A stretch of DNA of 64,000 bases from an uncultured Spirochaetales bacterium (GTDB lineage: Bacteria > Spirochaetota > Spirochaetia > Sphaerochaetales > Sphaerochaetaceae): positions 62,001-126,000 of the forward strand of contig CASGDQ010000013.1 of NCBI GenBank assembly GCA_949300325.1, read 5' to 3'. Position 1 is the first letter of the stretch, and every line of letters begins with the position of its first letter. The notes beneath the pieces are model-generated. The model did not search any database. It was given only the letters and a program-made list of their open reading frames with translations, and was not told where the DNA came from. Below are positions 32,868-44,694 of the stretch, in pieces. The translations under genes and the position numbers were made by a program.

Positions 32868-34544
32868 TCAAGCCTCAAGATCGACAAATCCAATCATATC
32901 GCTTATGGAAGCCCCCGGCGCGACCATCGGATAGACCTTGTCATCAAGAGGGATTTCACAATCCACGACTACTGCCTTGTTCCTGCTAACCGCTTCTGAA
33001 AGGACTTTTAATGGATCATCATCCTTCTTAAGGCTCATGCCATCGAGCCCGTAGGCAGATGCAAGCATGCACCAGTTTATCGGAGTATCCAGCGTGGTCT
33101 CGCTGTAATGGCTCTTGAAGAAAAGCGTCTGCCACTGCCTGACCATGCCTAAGCAGTGGTTGTTCATCACAAGAATGATAATCGGCAGATTGTAGCGCGC
33201 AATGGTTGCAAGCTCGTTGCAGTTCATGCGGAACGACCCGTCTCCAGCGACATTGACCACGCGGTAATCAGGATGTGATACCTGGGCGCCAATGGCGGCC
33301 CCTGTGCCGAAGCCCATTGTTCCAAGACCTCCGCTGGTAATGAACCTTCTCGGCTTTATATCCCTCAGATACTGGGCAGCCCACATCTGATGCTGTCCGA
33401 CCTCGGTCGTGATGATATGCTTTTCAGGAAGCACCTGCTCAAGAGCCTCCATTATCTCCTTTGCCCTTGCGCTTTCAGCGGTGGTTTTCATCGGATAGCG
33501 TTTGCGGTTCTTTTCAAGCTGCTCCATCCAAGCATCATGCTTCTGGCTCTGCATCATTGCGCAAAGGCGGGAAAGCACAACTTTCAAATCCCCGATGACA
33601 TGATGGTGGGAGACGATGTTCTTATTGATCTCCGCCGGATCGACATCGAGCTGGAGGACTTTTGCCTGACGGGCGAACGTGGAGCCGTTGGAAATGACCC
33701 TGTCTGAAAAACGTGCGCCGACCACGATCAGAAGATCGCAGGAATTGACGCTCATATTGCTCAGCTTGGTGCCATGCATTCCAACCATGCCTGTAAAACG
33801 GGAAGATGACGAGGGGAAGGCTCCAAGCCCCATAAGGGTCGAACATACAGGAGCATCGACGAGGTCCACAAATTTCTTCAGCTCCTCGTCCGCACCGCTT
33901 CTGACCACTCCTCCTCCGATATAGAACATCGGGCGCTTCGAGGCTTTGATCATCTCGACGGCCTTATCGAGATCTGCTCCCTTTAGCCTTTCTGTTTTCG
34001 GGAAAACCTCTATCGGGGCTTTTTCCTCATATTCCACATATCCGACCTGAAGGTCCTTCGGAATGTCAACCAATACCGGTCCCGGCCTGCCCTCCTTTGC
34101 AATATAGAAGGCCTCACGCACGATATCTGCAAGCTCGTTTATATCCTTGACAATATAATTATGCTTTGTAATAGGCATCGTGACGCCGGTTATATCGACC
34201 TCCTGGAAGCTGTCGCGGCCTAAAAGAGCAAGAGGGACGTTTCCGGTGATCGCCACAACAGGGGACGAATCCATATATGCCGTGGCAAGACCAGTGACAA
34301 GGTTCGTAGCCCCCGGACCGCTGGTGGCGATGCACACCCCTACCTTGCCGGTGCTCCGTGCATACGAATCAGCTGCATGGCTGGCTCCCTGCTCATGGGC
34401 AGTCAGGATATGCCTTATCTTTCCTTTAGTGAGATAAAGCGCATCATAAAGGGGAATAACCTGTCCTCCGGGATATCCGAAAACCGTATCCACACCCTCG
34501 CTGATGAGAACCTTCATTATTACTTCGGCACCTGTAAGCTTCAA
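32868..34544 (-). CDS. ilvB: Acetolactate synthase, catalytic (large) subunit
   Basis: 558 residues; condenses pyruvate with pyruvate or 2-oxobutyrate in valine/isoleucine synthesis, using thiamine diphosphate and FAD. VFGYPGGQVIPLYDAL with catalytic Glu in TAHEQGASHAAD, then GSTFARQ-type FAD region, and the ThDP motif GDGSFRMNCNELATIARYN. AGGAGG before the ATG. It is the last gene of the operon, nearly 8 kb from its regulatory subunit gene at the other end, an unusual layout. It starts 1 bp after the ilvD stop. Confidence 0.96.
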   Translation of the reverse strand: MKLTGAEVIMKVLISEGVDTVFGYPGGQVIPLYDALYLTKGKIRHILTAHEQGASHAADSYARSTGKVGVCIATSGPGATNLVTGLATAYMDSSPVVAITGNVPLALLGRDSFQEVDITGVTMPITKHNYIVKDINELADIVREAFYIAKEGRPGPVLVDIPKDLQVGYVEYEEKAPIEVFPKTERLKGADLDKAVEMIKASKRPMFYIGGGVVRSGADEELKKFVDLVDAPVCSTLMGLGAFPSSSSRFTGMVGMHGTKLSNMSVNSCDLLIVVGARFSDRVISNGSTFARQAKVLQLDVDPAEINKNIVSHHHVIGDLKVVLSRLCAMMQSQKHDAWMEQLEKNRKRYPMKTTAESARAKEIMEALEQVLPEKHIITTEVGQHQMWAAQYLRDIKPRRFITSGGLGTMGFGTGAAIGAQVSHPDYRVVNVAGDGSFRMNCNELATIARYNLPIIILVMNNHCLGMVRQWQTLFFKSHYSETTLDTPINWCMLASAYGLDGMSLKKDDDPLKVLSEAVSRNKAVVVDCEIPLDDKVYPMVAPGASISDMIGFVDLEA

Positions 34545-34545
34545 T

Positions 34546-36219
34546 TCAATCCTCCTTGATCACCGCACCGCTGTCGGCAGAGGTGACATGTTTTGCATAA
34601 CGTGCGAGATAACCTGTCTTGATCGGGCTCTCGTGGACCTTCAGATTTCTCTTCCTTTCCTGAAGTATCTTTTCATCCACAAGCAGATCCAGCTTCCCTG
34701 AAGGGATGTCGATGCTTATCTCATCGCCCTCCTCTACAAGAGCAATCGGCCCCCCATCGGCAGCCTCAGGCGAGCAATGCCCGATGCTGGCGCCTCTTGT
34801 TGCGCCGCTGAAACGGCCATCGGTTATGAGCGCAACCTCCTTATCAAGCCCCATTCCAGCAATGGCGCTTGTCGGGCTGAGCATTTCCCTCATGCCCGGC
34901 CCGCCCTTAGGACCTTCATAGCGGATGATCACAACATCGCCGGGTTTGATCTGAGAGGAGAAAATGGCTTCAATAGCCTCTTCTTCGCTATTAAATACCC
35001 TTGCAGGTCCCTTATGAACAAACATCTCCGGAGAAACAGCACTTCTTTTCACAACCGCTCCATCAGGGGCAAGGCTTCCTCTAAGCACGGCGATTCCTCC
35101 GGTCTCGGAATATGGATTATCTATCGGCCTGATGACATCAGGATTGTAGTTATTAGTCTTGAGATAGCTTTCCGAGATGCTCTTTCCGGTTACAGTCAGC
35201 ACATCCTTATGAAGAAGATTCTTCTTATCAAGCTCCTTCATGACAGCCATCACGCCGCCAGCAAGCTCGAGGTCTTCCATGTGGTCCTTTCCCGCGGGGG
35301 CAAGATGGCACAGATTAGGAGTTTCATCGCTTATCCTGTTTGCCTCGAAAATATCGATTTTAATGCCCGCTTCATGAGCGATGGCAGGAAGATGGAGCAT
35401 CGTATTGGTGCTGCATCCGAGAGCCATATCGACCCTGAGAGCATTCTCAAAAGCCTCCTCGGTCATTATGTCACGGGGACGTATATCCTTTTCAAGGAGT
35501 TCCATAATCTTGTAACCGGCTTCCTTGGCAAGACGTTCCCTTGCTGAATATACTGCAGGTATCGTGCCGTTTCCAGGAAGGGCGATGCCTATGGCCTCGC
35601 AGAGGCAGTTCATGCTGTTTGCCGTATACATTCCAGAACAGGAACCGCAGGTGGGACAGGCTGAATTCTCCCACTCGAGAAATTCCTTGTCATCCATCTT
35701 TCCTGCAGCCTTACGTCCGACAGCTTCGAACATTGAGGAAAGGCTCATCCCTTTTTTATCCCCTCCTTTCACATGGCCGGCAAGCATCGGACCTCCGGAG
35801 ACAAAAATGGACGGAATGTTGATCCTGAGCGCGGCCATGAGCATGCCTGGAACAATCTTATCGCAGTTAGGAACGAATACGAGCGCATCAAACGGATGTG
35901 CAGTAGCCATAACCTCTATGCTGTCCGCAATAAGACCGCGGGAAGCAAGCGAATATTTCATTCCCGTATGTCCCATCGCAATTCCGTCGCATACCCCGAT
36001 AACAGGAAATGAGACAGGATTTCCGCCAGCATTCCTCACGCCGGCCTTCACCGCATCTACGATCCTTCCAAGCTCCTTATGGCCCGGAATGATCTCGTTG
36101 TATCCGGAAACAACACCGATTATCGGCATATCTATCTCTCTGTCGGTCCAGCCGAGGGCCTTCATGAGAGACCTGTGAGGAGCCCTCTCATCCCCCTTCT
36201 TCATCAAATCCGATCTCAT
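34546..36219 (-). CDS. ilvD: Dihydroxy-acid dehydratase
   Basis: 557 residues; dehydrates dihydroxy acids to 2-oxo acids in branched-chain synthesis. Iron-sulphur and metal ligands are visible in [34 protein letters not shown] and the C-terminal [14 protein letters not shown] with the catalytic serine region. Full family length. The start overlaps the leuB stop by 4 bp (36216-36219). Confidence 0.97.
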   Translation of the reverse strand: MRSDLMKKGDERAPHRSLMKALGWTDREIDMPIIGVVSGYNEIIPGHKELGRIVDAVKAGVRNAGGNPVSFPVIGVCDGIAMGHTGMKYSLASRGLIADSIEVMATAHPFDALVFVPNCDKIVPGMLMAALRINIPSIFVSGGPMLAGHVKGGDKKGMSLSSMFEAVGRKAAGKMDDKEFLEWENSACPTCGSCSGMYTANSMNCLCEAIGIALPGNGTIPAVYSARERLAKEAGYKIMELLEKDIRPRDIMTEEAFENALRVDMALGCSTNTMLHLPAIAHEAGIKIDIFEANRISDETPNLCHLAPAGKDHMEDLELAGGVMAVMKELDKKNLLHKDVLTVTGKSISESYLKTNNYNPDVIRPIDNPYSETGGIAVLRGSLAPDGAVVKRSAVSPEMFVHKGPARVFNSEEEAIEAIFSSQIKPGDVVIIRYEGPKGGPGMREMLSPTSAIAGMGLDKEVALITDGRFSGATRGASIGHCSPEAADGGPIALVEEGDEISIDIPSGKLDLLVDEKILQERKRNLKVHESPIKTGYLARYAKHVTSADSGAVIKED

Positions 36220-37283
36220 TGAATCCTCCTTAATATCTCATCTCCCATTTGTGTCGTAGAAACGCTTTCTTCCCCTTTTGCTGCAATATCTGCCGTGCGG
36301 ATTTTCGCCTTGAGGGTATCTGCTACGGCCTTCTCCACAGCCAGAGCCTCCTTCTCCAGGCCGAAGCTGTAGCGCAGCATCATCGCAGCAGACAATATCG
36401 TTGCAATCGGGTTTGCAATGTTTTTCCCTGCAATATCCGGAGCAGATCCATGGATAGGCTCATACATTCCGCGTCCGCCCTCTCCGAGGGATGCGGAAGC
36501 AAGCATTCCGATGCTTCCTGTTATCATGCTCGCCTCGTCGGAGAGGATGTCGCCGAACATGTTCTCAGTAAGTATTACGTCAAATTGGGAAGGATTTCTC
36601 ACCAGCTGCATCGCACAATTGTCGATGTACATGTTCTCCAGAACAACCTCCGGATACTCTTTTGCAACTTCCGCAACCACTTTTCTCCAAAGCCTCGAGG
36701 TCTCAAGCACGTTGGCCTTATCGACGCTGGTGACCTTCTTTTTCCTCTTCATGGCAGCCTCGAAGGCCTTTTTCGCAATGCGCCGGATCTCCATCTCGGA
36801 ATAGCTCATCACATCGAATGCGGATGAACCATCTTCAGCTATGCCTTTCTTTCCGAAATAGATTCCTCCAGTAAGCTCCCTGACAACCAGGACATCCAAA
36901 CCGTTTTCCACGAGGCTGTCCTTCAAAGGACAGGCATCCTTGAGCTCAGGATACATCAATGCAGGGCGGAGGTTGCAGAAAAGCCCGAGACCGCTTCTGA
37001 GGCCCAAAAGGGCTTTTTCTGGCCTAAGCTCCCCTTTCATCCCATCCCATTTCGGGCCGCCGACAGCACCCAGGAGCACGCTGTCCGCCAAACGGCAGGC
37101 ATCAAGCGCCTCCTTTGTAAGAGGAACGCCATAATTATCTATCGAGCATCCGCCTGCAAGGACGGTTTCATATGATATTTTGTGTCCATATGTAAAAGCT
37201 ATCTTGTCAAGGACCCTGACAGCCTCGCGTACTATATCCGGCCCAATGCCGTCTCCCGGCACGAGCGCTATCTTCATATCCAT
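36216..37283 (-). CDS. leuB: 3-isopropylmalate dehydrogenase
   Basis: 355 residues; NAD-dependent oxidative decarboxylation in leucine synthesis. [16 protein letters not shown], substrate segment [18 protein letters not shown], catalytic [11 protein letters not shown], and metal-binding [30 protein letters not shown]-type C-terminal region [21 protein letters not shown] with GGGGAGG 7 nt before. Immediately after leuD (1 bp). Confidence 0.97.
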   Translation of the reverse strand: MDMKIALVPGDGIGPDIVREAVRVLDKIAFTYGHKISYETVLAGGCSIDNYGVPLTKEALDACRLADSVLLGAVGGPKWDGMKGELRPEKALLGLRSGLGLFCNLRPALMYPELKDACPLKDSLVENGLDVLVVRELTGGIYFGKKGIAEDGSSAFDVMSYSEMEIRRIAKKAFEAAMKRKKKVTSVDKANVLETSRLWRKVVAEVAKEYPEVVLENMYIDNCAMQLVRNPSQFDVILTENMFGDILSDEASMITGSIGMLASASLGEGGRGMYEPIHGSAPDIAGKNIANPIATILSAAMMLRYSFGLEKEALAVEKAVADTLKAKIRTADIAAKGEESVSTTQMGDEILRRIQ

Positions 37284-37284
37284 A

Positions 37285-37773
37285 TCAATACCTCCCCTTC
37301 ATGTAGGCCGCAAGACCGCCGGCTTTGATCAGATCCTGCATGAAAGGCGGGAACGGTTCGGCCTGATAGGCTTTTCCAGTAGTCTTATCGGTGATGAGGC
37401 CTGTGGCGAAATCAACGCTTACCTCATCTCCTGCGGCTATCTCGCGGCTGGCATCCTCGCACTCCAGGATAGGAAGCCCGATATTTATCGAATTGCGGTA
37501 GAATATGCGGGCGAACGTGGTGGCGATGACGCAGGATACGCCTGCGGCCTTGATTGCTATCGGAGCATGCTCGCGGCTGCTTCCGCAGCCAAAGTTCTTG
37601 CCGGCAACAATCACGTCCCCCTTTTCAACCTTTTTCACAAATTCCTTGTCTATATCCTCCATGCAATGCAAGGCAAGCTCATTTTCTGCACTCGTATTCA
37701 AGTATCTTGCAGGGATGATCACATCCGTATCGACGTTGTCCCCATATCTGAAAACTTTTCCTTCAGCCTTCAT
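37285..37773 (-). CDS. leuD: 3-isopropylmalate dehydratase, small subunit
   Basis: 162 residues, the short LeuD form that partners with the 420-residue LeuC of the archaeal/bacterial type. Substrate loop [19 protein letters not shown] is intact, and [14 protein letters not shown] marks the N-terminus. Nine bases separate it from leuC. Confidence 0.96.
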   Translation of the reverse strand: MKAEGKVFRYGDNVDTDVIIPARYLNTSAENELALHCMEDIDKEFVKKVEKGDVIVAGKNFGCGSSREHAPIAIKAAGVSCVIATTFARIFYRNSINIGLPILECEDASREIAAGDEVSVDFATGLITDKTTGKAYQAEPFPPFMQDLIKAGGLAAYMKGRY

Positions 37774-37782
37774 ACGCCCTCC

Positions 37783-39042
37783 TCAAAGATTCTCGGGGCT
37801 CGTGATGAACCCGGTAACAGCGCTTGCGGCGGCGACATACGGGGATGCTAGGTACACCTCGCTGGTGACATGCCCCATGCGTCCGACGAAATTGCGGTTA
37901 GTCGTTGAAACACATCTCTCATTCTCGCTGAGAATGCCCATGTAGCCTCCAAGGCACGGTCCGCAGGTCGGAGTGCTCACGACAGCTCCGGCATCGATGA
38001 ATATGTCAAAGAGCCCCTCGGCCATGCATTCTTTCCAGATCTTCTGGGTTGCTGGGATGACTATGCACCTGACATACGGCGCAACCTTGCGGCCCTTGAG
38101 GATCTCTGCAGCGGCCCTCATGTCGGAAATACGGCCGTTAGTGCAGCTTCCGATCACAACCTGGTCTATTGCAATTGAAGCTGAATCCTTTGCAAGATGC
38201 GTATTTTCAGGAAGATGCGGATAGCTTACAGTGCATTCGAGCTTGGAAAGATCGATATCGATCACTTTGGAATACGAGGCATCTGGATCGCTGTTGAAGA
38301 TCTTAGGCTCCTTAGCACCGGATGCCTTCAGATATTCGAGCGTCTTATCATCGACAGGGAACAGGCCTGCCTTGCCGCCTGCCTCGATGGCCATGTTGCT
38401 GATAGTGAACCTGTCATCCATCGAAAGCTCTTTGACCCCCTCGCCGGAGAACTCGATCGCCTTATAAAGCGCACCATCGACTCCGATAAGGCCGATCAGA
38501 TGGAGGATAAGGTCTTTTCCCGTGACATATCTCTTCAATTTCCCGCTGAGATTAACCTTGATCGACTCGGGGACTTTGAACCATGCTTTGCCTGTTGCCA
38601 TTCCACATGCCATGTCGGTAGAGCCGACACCGGTTGAAAACGCGCCAAGAGCGCCATATGTACAGGTATGGCTGTCCGCGCCTATCACCACATCACCTGC
38701 AGTCACAAGTCCCTTTTCAGGCAGAAGCGCATGCTCTATACCCATCTGGCCTACCTCAAAATAATTCTTTATATCCTCTTTCTTGGCAAAAGCCCTGACA
38801 CAGGCGCACTGCTGTGCGGCCTTGATATCCTTATTGGGTGCAAAATGATCAGGAACAAGAGCGATCTTGGTCTTGTCAAAAACCTTGTCCTTCCCGAACT
38901 TGGGAAACTCCCTGATTGCAACCGGGCTGGTTATATCGTTTCCGAGCACCATGTCCAGATCCGCCATGATGAGCTGTCCAGGATGGACACAGTCAAGCTT
39001 CGCGGCATGGGCAAGGATTTTTTCAGCCATGTTCATACTCAT
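37783..39042 (-). CDS. leuC: 3-isopropylmalate dehydratase, large subunit
   Basis: 419 residues, the shorter LeuC class. Cluster cysteines in [11 protein letters not shown] and [36 protein letters not shown] is the aconitase signature. Isomerises 2- to 3-isopropylmalate with LeuD. Three in-frame ATGs lie at 39042, 39036 and 39030; AGGAG is best spaced for 39036, but 39042 overlaps the leuA stop (ATGA). Confidence 0.96.
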   Translation of the reverse strand: MSMNMAEKILAHAAKLDCVHPGQLIMADLDMVLGNDITSPVAIREFPKFGKDKVFDKTKIALVPDHFAPNKDIKAAQQCACVRAFAKKEDIKNYFEVGQMGIEHALLPEKGLVTAGDVVIGADSHTCTYGALGAFSTGVGSTDMACGMATGKAWFKVPESIKVNLSGKLKRYVTGKDLILHLIGLIGVDGALYKAIEFSGEGVKELSMDDRFTISNMAIEAGGKAGLFPVDDKTLEYLKASGAKEPKIFNSDPDASYSKVIDIDLSKLECTVSYPHLPENTHLAKDSASIAIDQVVIGSCTNGRISDMRAAAEILKGRKVAPYVRCIVIPATQKIWKECMAEGLFDIFIDAGAVVSTPTCGPCLGGYMGILSENERCVSTTNRNFVGRMGHVTSEVYLASPYVAAASAVTGFITSPENL

Positions 39043-40637
39043 TCACTCCTTTTATCGGTATGCCCCACGAGCATATCGTTTTCGAAACTCATCTTCTGAG
39101 CACTGTTTTCTACGCTTGAAAGAGGACTCGAAGAGGAAATCATCTTGTTTACCGCATTCAAGCAGGAAAGGATCGAAGCCTCGATGACATCGGTCGATAC
39201 CCCTCTTCCGCGGTATACCCCGCTTTCATCGCTTATCTTGACAAGCACCTCGCCAAGGGCGTCCCGATGCTCGGTAACAGCCTGAAGCTGATATTCCTCC
39301 AATGAGAAAGGATGCTTGATTATCTTCTCTACACACCTCAATGAGGCATATACCGGACCGGTTCCGGATGCGACCTCCTGATATATCTTTTCCCCATTTT
39401 TCTTCAATGAGATGCAGGCGGTGCTCGTCATCCTGTTGCCGCTGTTGACGACAAAAGAATCAAGCGTCCAGGTCTGCGTCTCCGGATTCTCCTGAGCCTC
39501 CACAAGCGCCACAAGATCGCGTTCGGTGATGTTCTTCTTCCTGTCGCAGGTCTTTTTGAATTCCTTAAAAAGGCTGTCAGCCTGCTCTTTCGAAAGAGTG
39601 TATCCGAGCTCCTCCATCTTCTTTGTGAAAGCATGCTGCCCGGAATGCTTTCCAAGAACAAGATTGGTCTTCACAACGCCCACGGATTCAGGAGTCATGA
39701 TCTCATAAGTCTTGCTGTTCGCCATCATTCCATGCTGATGGATGCCCGATTCATGGGCAAAGGCGTTATCGCCGACAATCGCCTTGCTGGGATTGATCTT
39801 GACACCCGTGGTCTTGCTTAAAAGACGGGCTGTGCGGGTTATCTCCTCCGTTGTGATGCCGGTTGTAAAATCGAATCTGTCATGCCTTGTCTTCATAGCC
39901 ATGACAAGCTCCTCTAAAGCGGCATTTCCTGCCCTCTCGCCGATGCCGCATACGGTGCATTCAATCTGGCGGGCACCGGCCTCGACGCCGGCAAGGCTGT
40001 TTGCAACGGCAAGCCCGAGGTCGTTATGGCAGTGCATGCTTATCCTTGCTTTGGCGATATCTGGAACATTCTTCTTCACATAGGAAACCATGTTCGCAAT
40101 CTCTGCAGGAGTCGAATATCCAACCGTATCGGGAAGGTTGACAGTTGTCGCACCCTCCTCTATCGCAGCCTGGACGACCGTGCACATGTAATCAAGATCC
40201 GTTCTTGTTGCATCCTCAAGGGAGAACTCTATATCGTCGCAGAGGCTTTTGGCATACCTCACATTCTCCCTGATCCTGGAAAGGGCCTCCTCGCGGCTTA
40301 TCTTGAGCTTGTATTCAAGATGGATGTCGCTGGTTGCAAGAAAAAGGTGGATCCTGGGATGCTTTGCACACTTGACCGCATTCCATGCGGCATCGATATC
40401 CTTTTTCAAAGCCCTTGCAAGAGAGGCCACCACAGGTTTCTCAACCGCCTTTGCAATGGCCTCCACCGATTCGAAATCGCCGGGACTGGATATGGCGAAT
40501 CCAGCTTCGATGATATCCACGCCTAGGTTCTCAAGCTGCTTGGCCATCCTGATCTTTTCCTCCAGGTTCATGCTGTAGCCCGGAGCCTGTTCGCCGTCAC
40601 GCAGCGTCGTATCGAAAATATAAATCCTTTCCGCCAT
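39039..40637 (-). CDS. leuA: 2-isopropylmalate synthase
   Basis: 532 residues; condenses 2-oxoisovalerate with acetyl-CoA, first step of leucine synthesis. [17 protein letters not shown] and the catalytic [21 protein letters not shown] are seen in the barrel; residues about 390-515 form the LeuA regulatory domain for leucine feedback ([20 protein letters not shown]). ATG 40637 is preferred to a TTG at 40643 because GGAGG is 8 nt away from it. Four-base overlap with leuC. Confidence 0.96.
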   Translation of the reverse strand: MAERIYIFDTTLRDGEQAPGYSMNLEEKIRMAKQLENLGVDIIEAGFAISSPGDFESVEAIAKAVEKPVVASLARALKKDIDAAWNAVKCAKHPRIHLFLATSDIHLEYKLKISREEALSRIRENVRYAKSLCDDIEFSLEDATRTDLDYMCTVVQAAIEEGATTVNLPDTVGYSTPAEIANMVSYVKKNVPDIAKARISMHCHNDLGLAVANSLAGVEAGARQIECTVCGIGERAGNAALEELVMAMKTRHDRFDFTTGITTEEITRTARLLSKTTGVKINPSKAIVGDNAFAHESGIHQHGMMANSKTYEIMTPESVGVVKTNLVLGKHSGQHAFTKKMEELGYTLSKEQADSLFKEFKKTCDRKKNITERDLVALVEAQENPETQTWTLDSFVVNSGNRMTSTACISLKKNGEKIYQEVASGTGPVYASLRCVEKIIKHPFSLEEYQLQAVTEHRDALGEVLVKISDESGVYRGRGVSTDVIEASILSCLNAVNKMISSSSPLSSVENSAQKMSFENDMLVGHTDKRSE

Positions 40638-40655
40638 ATCCAATTCCTCCCAAAC

Positions 40656-41660
<1,005 letters not shown>

Positions 41661-42212
41661 TTATATTTCCTTATTATTGTTTTCAAGATTCTCATCCGGA
41701 TTCACTTCCGTAAGCCCCCTGGCCCCGCGCTCAAGGGCGGTGATTCCCGTCCTAGCCAGCTCGACGATCCCATAATGCCTGGTGAGCTCCAAAAAGGAAT
41801 CGAGCTTTTCAAGGGATCCTGTGAGCATGAGGGTTATCGTACTGGGTGTCACATCAAGTATCTTGGCCTTGAAGATCTCCCCCACCTCGACGATATTCGG
41901 CCTGGTGGCCTCATCAGCACGGAGCTTGACCATCACAAGCTCTCTTTGGACAGAGCCCATCGAGGTCATTTCGAACACCCTTTTCACATCAACAAGCTTC
42001 TCCACCTGCCTTTTTATCTGTTCGACAATATCCCTCGAGGCGGTAAGGACAATAGTGATGCGGCTGATCCTGCTGTCTTCGGTCTCCCCCACGCTCAAGG
42101 AATCGATATTGTATCCACGCCTGGAAAAAAGGCCTACGACGCGCATGAGCACTCCCGCACGGTTGTTGACCAGAATCGCTATCGTATATCTCTTCTTCTT
42201 ATCTCCCTGCAT
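41661..42212 (-). CDS. ilvH: Acetolactate synthase, regulatory (small) subunit
   Basis: 183 residues: an N-terminal ACT domain (YTIAILVNNRAGVLMRVVGLF, NIDSLSVGETED) that binds valine, and the C-terminal domain from about residue 95. ATG with AGGAGG. It is the first structural gene behind the leader peptide and attenuator; its catalytic partner ilvB is at the far end of the operon. Confidence 0.96.
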   Translation of the reverse strand: MQGDKKKRYTIAILVNNRAGVLMRVVGLFSRRGYNIDSLSVGETEDSRISRITIVLTASRDIVEQIKRQVEKLVDVKRVFEMTSMGSVQRELVMVKLRADEATRPNIVEVGEIFKAKILDVTPSTITLMLTGSLEKLDSFLELTRHYGIVELARTGITALERGARGLTEVNPDENLENNNKEI

Positions 42213-42229
42213 CCCTTACCTCCTTGGAT

Positions 42230-42294
42230 AAAAAAAATAGCCCCGGCATATACATATACCACGGGCCCATGACAACAAATACTGAAAACCGTGG
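42230..42294 (-). promoter_or_regulatory. Attenuator of the ilv-leu operon (terminator and competing antiterminator)
   Basis: On the minus strand, just after the leader-peptide stop, CCACGG (42294-42289) can pair with CCGTGG (42264-42259) to form an antiterminator. The alternative is a terminator: GCCCGTGGTATA (42266-42255) pairs imperfectly with TATATGCCGGGGC (42252-42240), followed by TATTTTTTTT ending at 42230. The two structures share CCGTGG, the classic attenuation design. The ilvH ribosome site follows directly. Confidence 0.85.
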
Positions 42295-42295
42295 C

Positions 42296-42373
42296 TCAGC
42301 ATGTAATGACTAGGACAGATAGGACTACCAGAGAAGAAAGAACAGCGATATCGGTTGAATAATCCTTTTTCAT
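42296..42373 (-). CDS. ilv-leu leader peptide
   Basis: A 25-codon frame, ATG at 42373 with AGGGAGGAAAG upstream, TGA at 42296-42298. Residues 9-24 read IAVLSSLVVLSVLVIT: eleven of fifteen positions from 9 to 23 are Leu, Val or Ile. It lies directly before the antiterminator/terminator pair and the ilvH gene, so ribosome stalling on scarce Leu/Val/Ile-tRNA would favour the antiterminator. It is too short for usual gene calling. Confidence 0.9.
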   Translation of the reverse strand: MKKDYSTDIAVLSSLVVLSVLVITC

Positions 42374-42411
42374 GATGTCTTTCCTCCCTGAATAATTTTT
42401 TTGATACTCTC

Positions 42412-42440
42412 TTTTACCGCAACTTTGAAGTTTTTGTCAA
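42412..42440 (-). promoter_or_regulatory. Probable promoter of the ilv-leu operon
   Basis: TTGACA at 42440-42435 on the minus strand, then a 17-bp spacer and GTAAAA at 42417-42412. The -35 is perfect, the -10 weak. The position fits a leader transcript that begins some 30 nt before the leader peptide. Confidence 0.5.
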
Positions 42441-42604
42441 TTCAATACGTGTATTTTTTACGTTTTCAGATACAGTTTTTTTGCAAAAAATATGCATATC
42501 TATGCAAAGAACTCAAGCAACTCCTTTCATGGAATAAAAAAGCAATATAGTGAAAACTTTTATTTTCAAAAGCAAAAAACCAGTAATTTTCTAATGAAAA
42601 TGAA

Positions 42605-42632
42605 AGGGCCCCTGATTTTTTCAGGGACCCGG
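42605..42632 (-). terminator. Terminator of the BMP-type ABC operon
   Basis: Minus strand GGGTCCCTGA, loop AAAAA, TCAGGGGCCC, then TTTCATTTTCATT. Located just after the second permease stop at 42653. Confidence 0.85.
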
Positions 42633-42652
42633 AAATCACATGTGAAGCGAAA

Positions 42653-43597
42653 TCAAGTGCGTATTTCCCTATTAAAGGGTTTTCCAAGACTTGCAGGGCT
42701 TCCCTTCTGGTTCTTGCTCGTGAATGACAAAACCACGATTACAAGGACATAAGGAAGCATGACCGCAAACTCGTAAGGGAACGAAATACCAAGGGACTGG
42801 ACAACGGTCTGGAACGTCTGCGCAAGAGAGAACAGAAGCGCTCCGCCCATTATCTGATAAGGGTGCCAATGACCGAAATAGACCAAGGCAACCGCAATGA
42901 ATCCTCTTCCGCTGATAAGCTCGTCTGAAAACATCTTGGCCTGTGCGACCGAAAGATATGCCCCGGCAAGCCCGGCAAGCATTCCCCCGAGCATAAGGGA
43001 CTCGTAACGCGTGCGGTTGACGTTGATGCCCATGCTATCTGCCGCCCGCGGGTAGGTTCCTACCGCTCTGACCTTCAGCCCCCACGGGGTCTTGAAAAGG
43101 ATGAAATAGCTTACTGGGACAAATAAGAAAGCAAGGTACACCACCAGATTATGGCTGAAGAAGATGGGCCCAAGAACAGGGATCTTCGATAAAAGCGGTA
43201 TTGGAAGATTTGGAATGCCAGGAATGGACTGCGTTCCGCCGACAAAATATCTGAACAGGGTGCCGGCAGTTCCTACACCGAACATCTGCAATCCGATGCC
43301 TGCAATTCCCTGAGGAGCGCGGAAAGTGATTACGACCACTCCAAAAAAGAGCCCGAGAAGCGCCCCGACAACAGCAGATGCTACAAAGCCAAGAAAATTA
43401 TACCACTGGCTTACCGGTCCGCCATGTCCGACAAGAAACGGTATGAGCATGCCTATGAAGGCGCCCATGGCCATTATGCCCTCGCATCCGAGATTGAAAA
43501 TGCCTGCTCTCTGATTAAACATCTCTCCCAGCGACGCTAAAAGAAGCGCAACCGAAAACGGTATGCACATGGAAAGGATATTGACAACTATGCTCAT
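42653..43597 (-). CDS. ABC transporter permease, BmpD/NupQ/RfuD-type
   Basis: 314 residues, eight or so membrane helices. ALLLASLGEMFNQRAGIFNLGCEGIMAMGAF and TFRAPQGIAGIGLQMFG are characteristic of the permeases that partner BMP-family binding proteins (nucleoside, riboflavin). It overlaps the other permease gene by 4 bp and has AGGAGG before the ATG. Last gene of the operon. Substrate unresolved. Confidence 0.9.
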   Translation of the reverse strand: MSIVVNILSMCIPFSVALLLASLGEMFNQRAGIFNLGCEGIMAMGAFIGMLIPFLVGHGGPVSQWYNFLGFVASAVVGALLGLFFGVVVITFRAPQGIAGIGLQMFGVGTAGTLFRYFVGGTQSIPGIPNLPIPLLSKIPVLGPIFFSHNLVVYLAFLFVPVSYFILFKTPWGLKVRAVGTYPRAADSMGINVNRTRYESLMLGGMLAGLAGAYLSVAQAKMFSDELISGRGFIAVALVYFGHWHPYQIMGGALLFSLAQTFQTVVQSLGISFPYEFAVMLPYVLVIVVLSFTSKNQKGSPASLGKPFNREIRT

Positions 43598-44694
43598 GCT
43601 TCAACCTCCTTTGCTTTTTTCATAAACAGAGCCTGGTATCTGCGCCATACACGATCTTCAAAATACGTATTTGACAGAACCATCTGTGCTGTGACTATCA
43701 CAAGGATTATTATTCCCTGCATGACATCGACTATATTCGCAGGAACTCCGACCCTTCCCGGACACAGCGTGGAGCCATAGATCAAGAGGCCGAAGAAAAA
43801 TGATGCCGGGATTATTCCAAGCGGATGAAGGCCTCCGAACAAAGCTACAACAACACCTGAAAAACCGTAATTGTTCGTAACTCCCTCGATTGCACGCCGA
43901 TGCACGCCTGCTATCTCTATTCCACCCGCAAAGCCAGCAAATGCACCGGAGATGCACATCGCAGCCACGAGATAGAACGGAACTGAGATTCCTCCATATC
44001 TTGCGGCCCTGTCCTGAGCTCCCGCGGCCCTCATCTTGAATCCTATCGTGGTCTTCCACATCAGGATGAAGATTATGACAGCAAGAAGAATAGCTATTAT
44101 CAGACCGTAATGCAGACGTCCGGAAATCCTTCCAAGCCAAGCATTCTCGCTGAGCCTCATCGATTGCGGAGTCCCTCCTCCGCTCATCTTCTCTGCCGGG
44201 TCCATCATTACAACGCGCAGGCAGAAGGTATAGAACTGAGCCGCTATATAATTGAGCATAACAGTCGAAAGAAGCTCTGATACCTTCAGCTTGGCCTTGA
44301 GGATGCCGGGAATGAAACCCCATGCAGCCCCGCCTAAAACGGCTGCAAAAAGGGCCAGTGGCAAAAGCAGCGCCCTTGGAAGATCGGGGGCGGCAAGCGC
44401 AACGGCTGTGAAAGCCAGGATGCCCATCGCCATCTGGCCTTCGGCTCCGATATTGATTATTCCGCTCCTATAGGCAACGGAAATGCCTATTGCGATTATG
44501 CATAGCGGAATAGCCCTGATCAGAACCTCGGTGATATGCAGGCTCCGCGTAAGCGGAAGGATGCATATCGTATAGAAGGTTTTTCCTATATCCGCCCCGA
44601 TCACAAGGAGGATGACGCAGCTTAAAGCCATCGCGGCCAGAGCCGATAATATTATTATTGCTATCTTATAGCCTATCTTGAAACCTTTAGTCAT
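43594..44694 (-). CDS. ABC transporter permease, BmpC/NupP/RfuC-type
   Basis: About 366 residues. The start ATG at 44694 (AGGAG 9 nt before) opens MTKGFKIGYKIAIIILS; the longer frame would run deep into the ATPase gene. Signature AYRSGIINIGAEGQMAMG and ALFGGLHPLGIIPASFFFGLL match the larger permease of BMP-type systems. It overlaps the ATPase stop by 8 bp. Confidence 0.9.
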   Translation of the reverse strand: MTKGFKIGYKIAIIILSALAAMALSCVILLVIGADIGKTFYTICILPLTRSLHITEVLIRAIPLCIIAIGISVAYRSGIINIGAEGQMAMGILAFTAVALAAPDLPRALLLPLALFAAVLGGAAWGFIPGILKAKLKVSELLSTVMLNYIAAQFYTFCLRVVMMDPAEKMSGGGTPQSMRLSENAWLGRISGRLHYGLIIAILLAVIIFILMWKTTIGFKMRAAGAQDRAARYGGISVPFYLVAAMCISGAFAGFAGGIEIAGVHRRAIEGVTNNYGFSGVVVALFGGLHPLGIIPASFFFGLLIYGSTLCPGRVGVPANIVDVMQGIIILVIVTAQMVLSNTYFEDRVWRRYQALFMKKAKEVEA

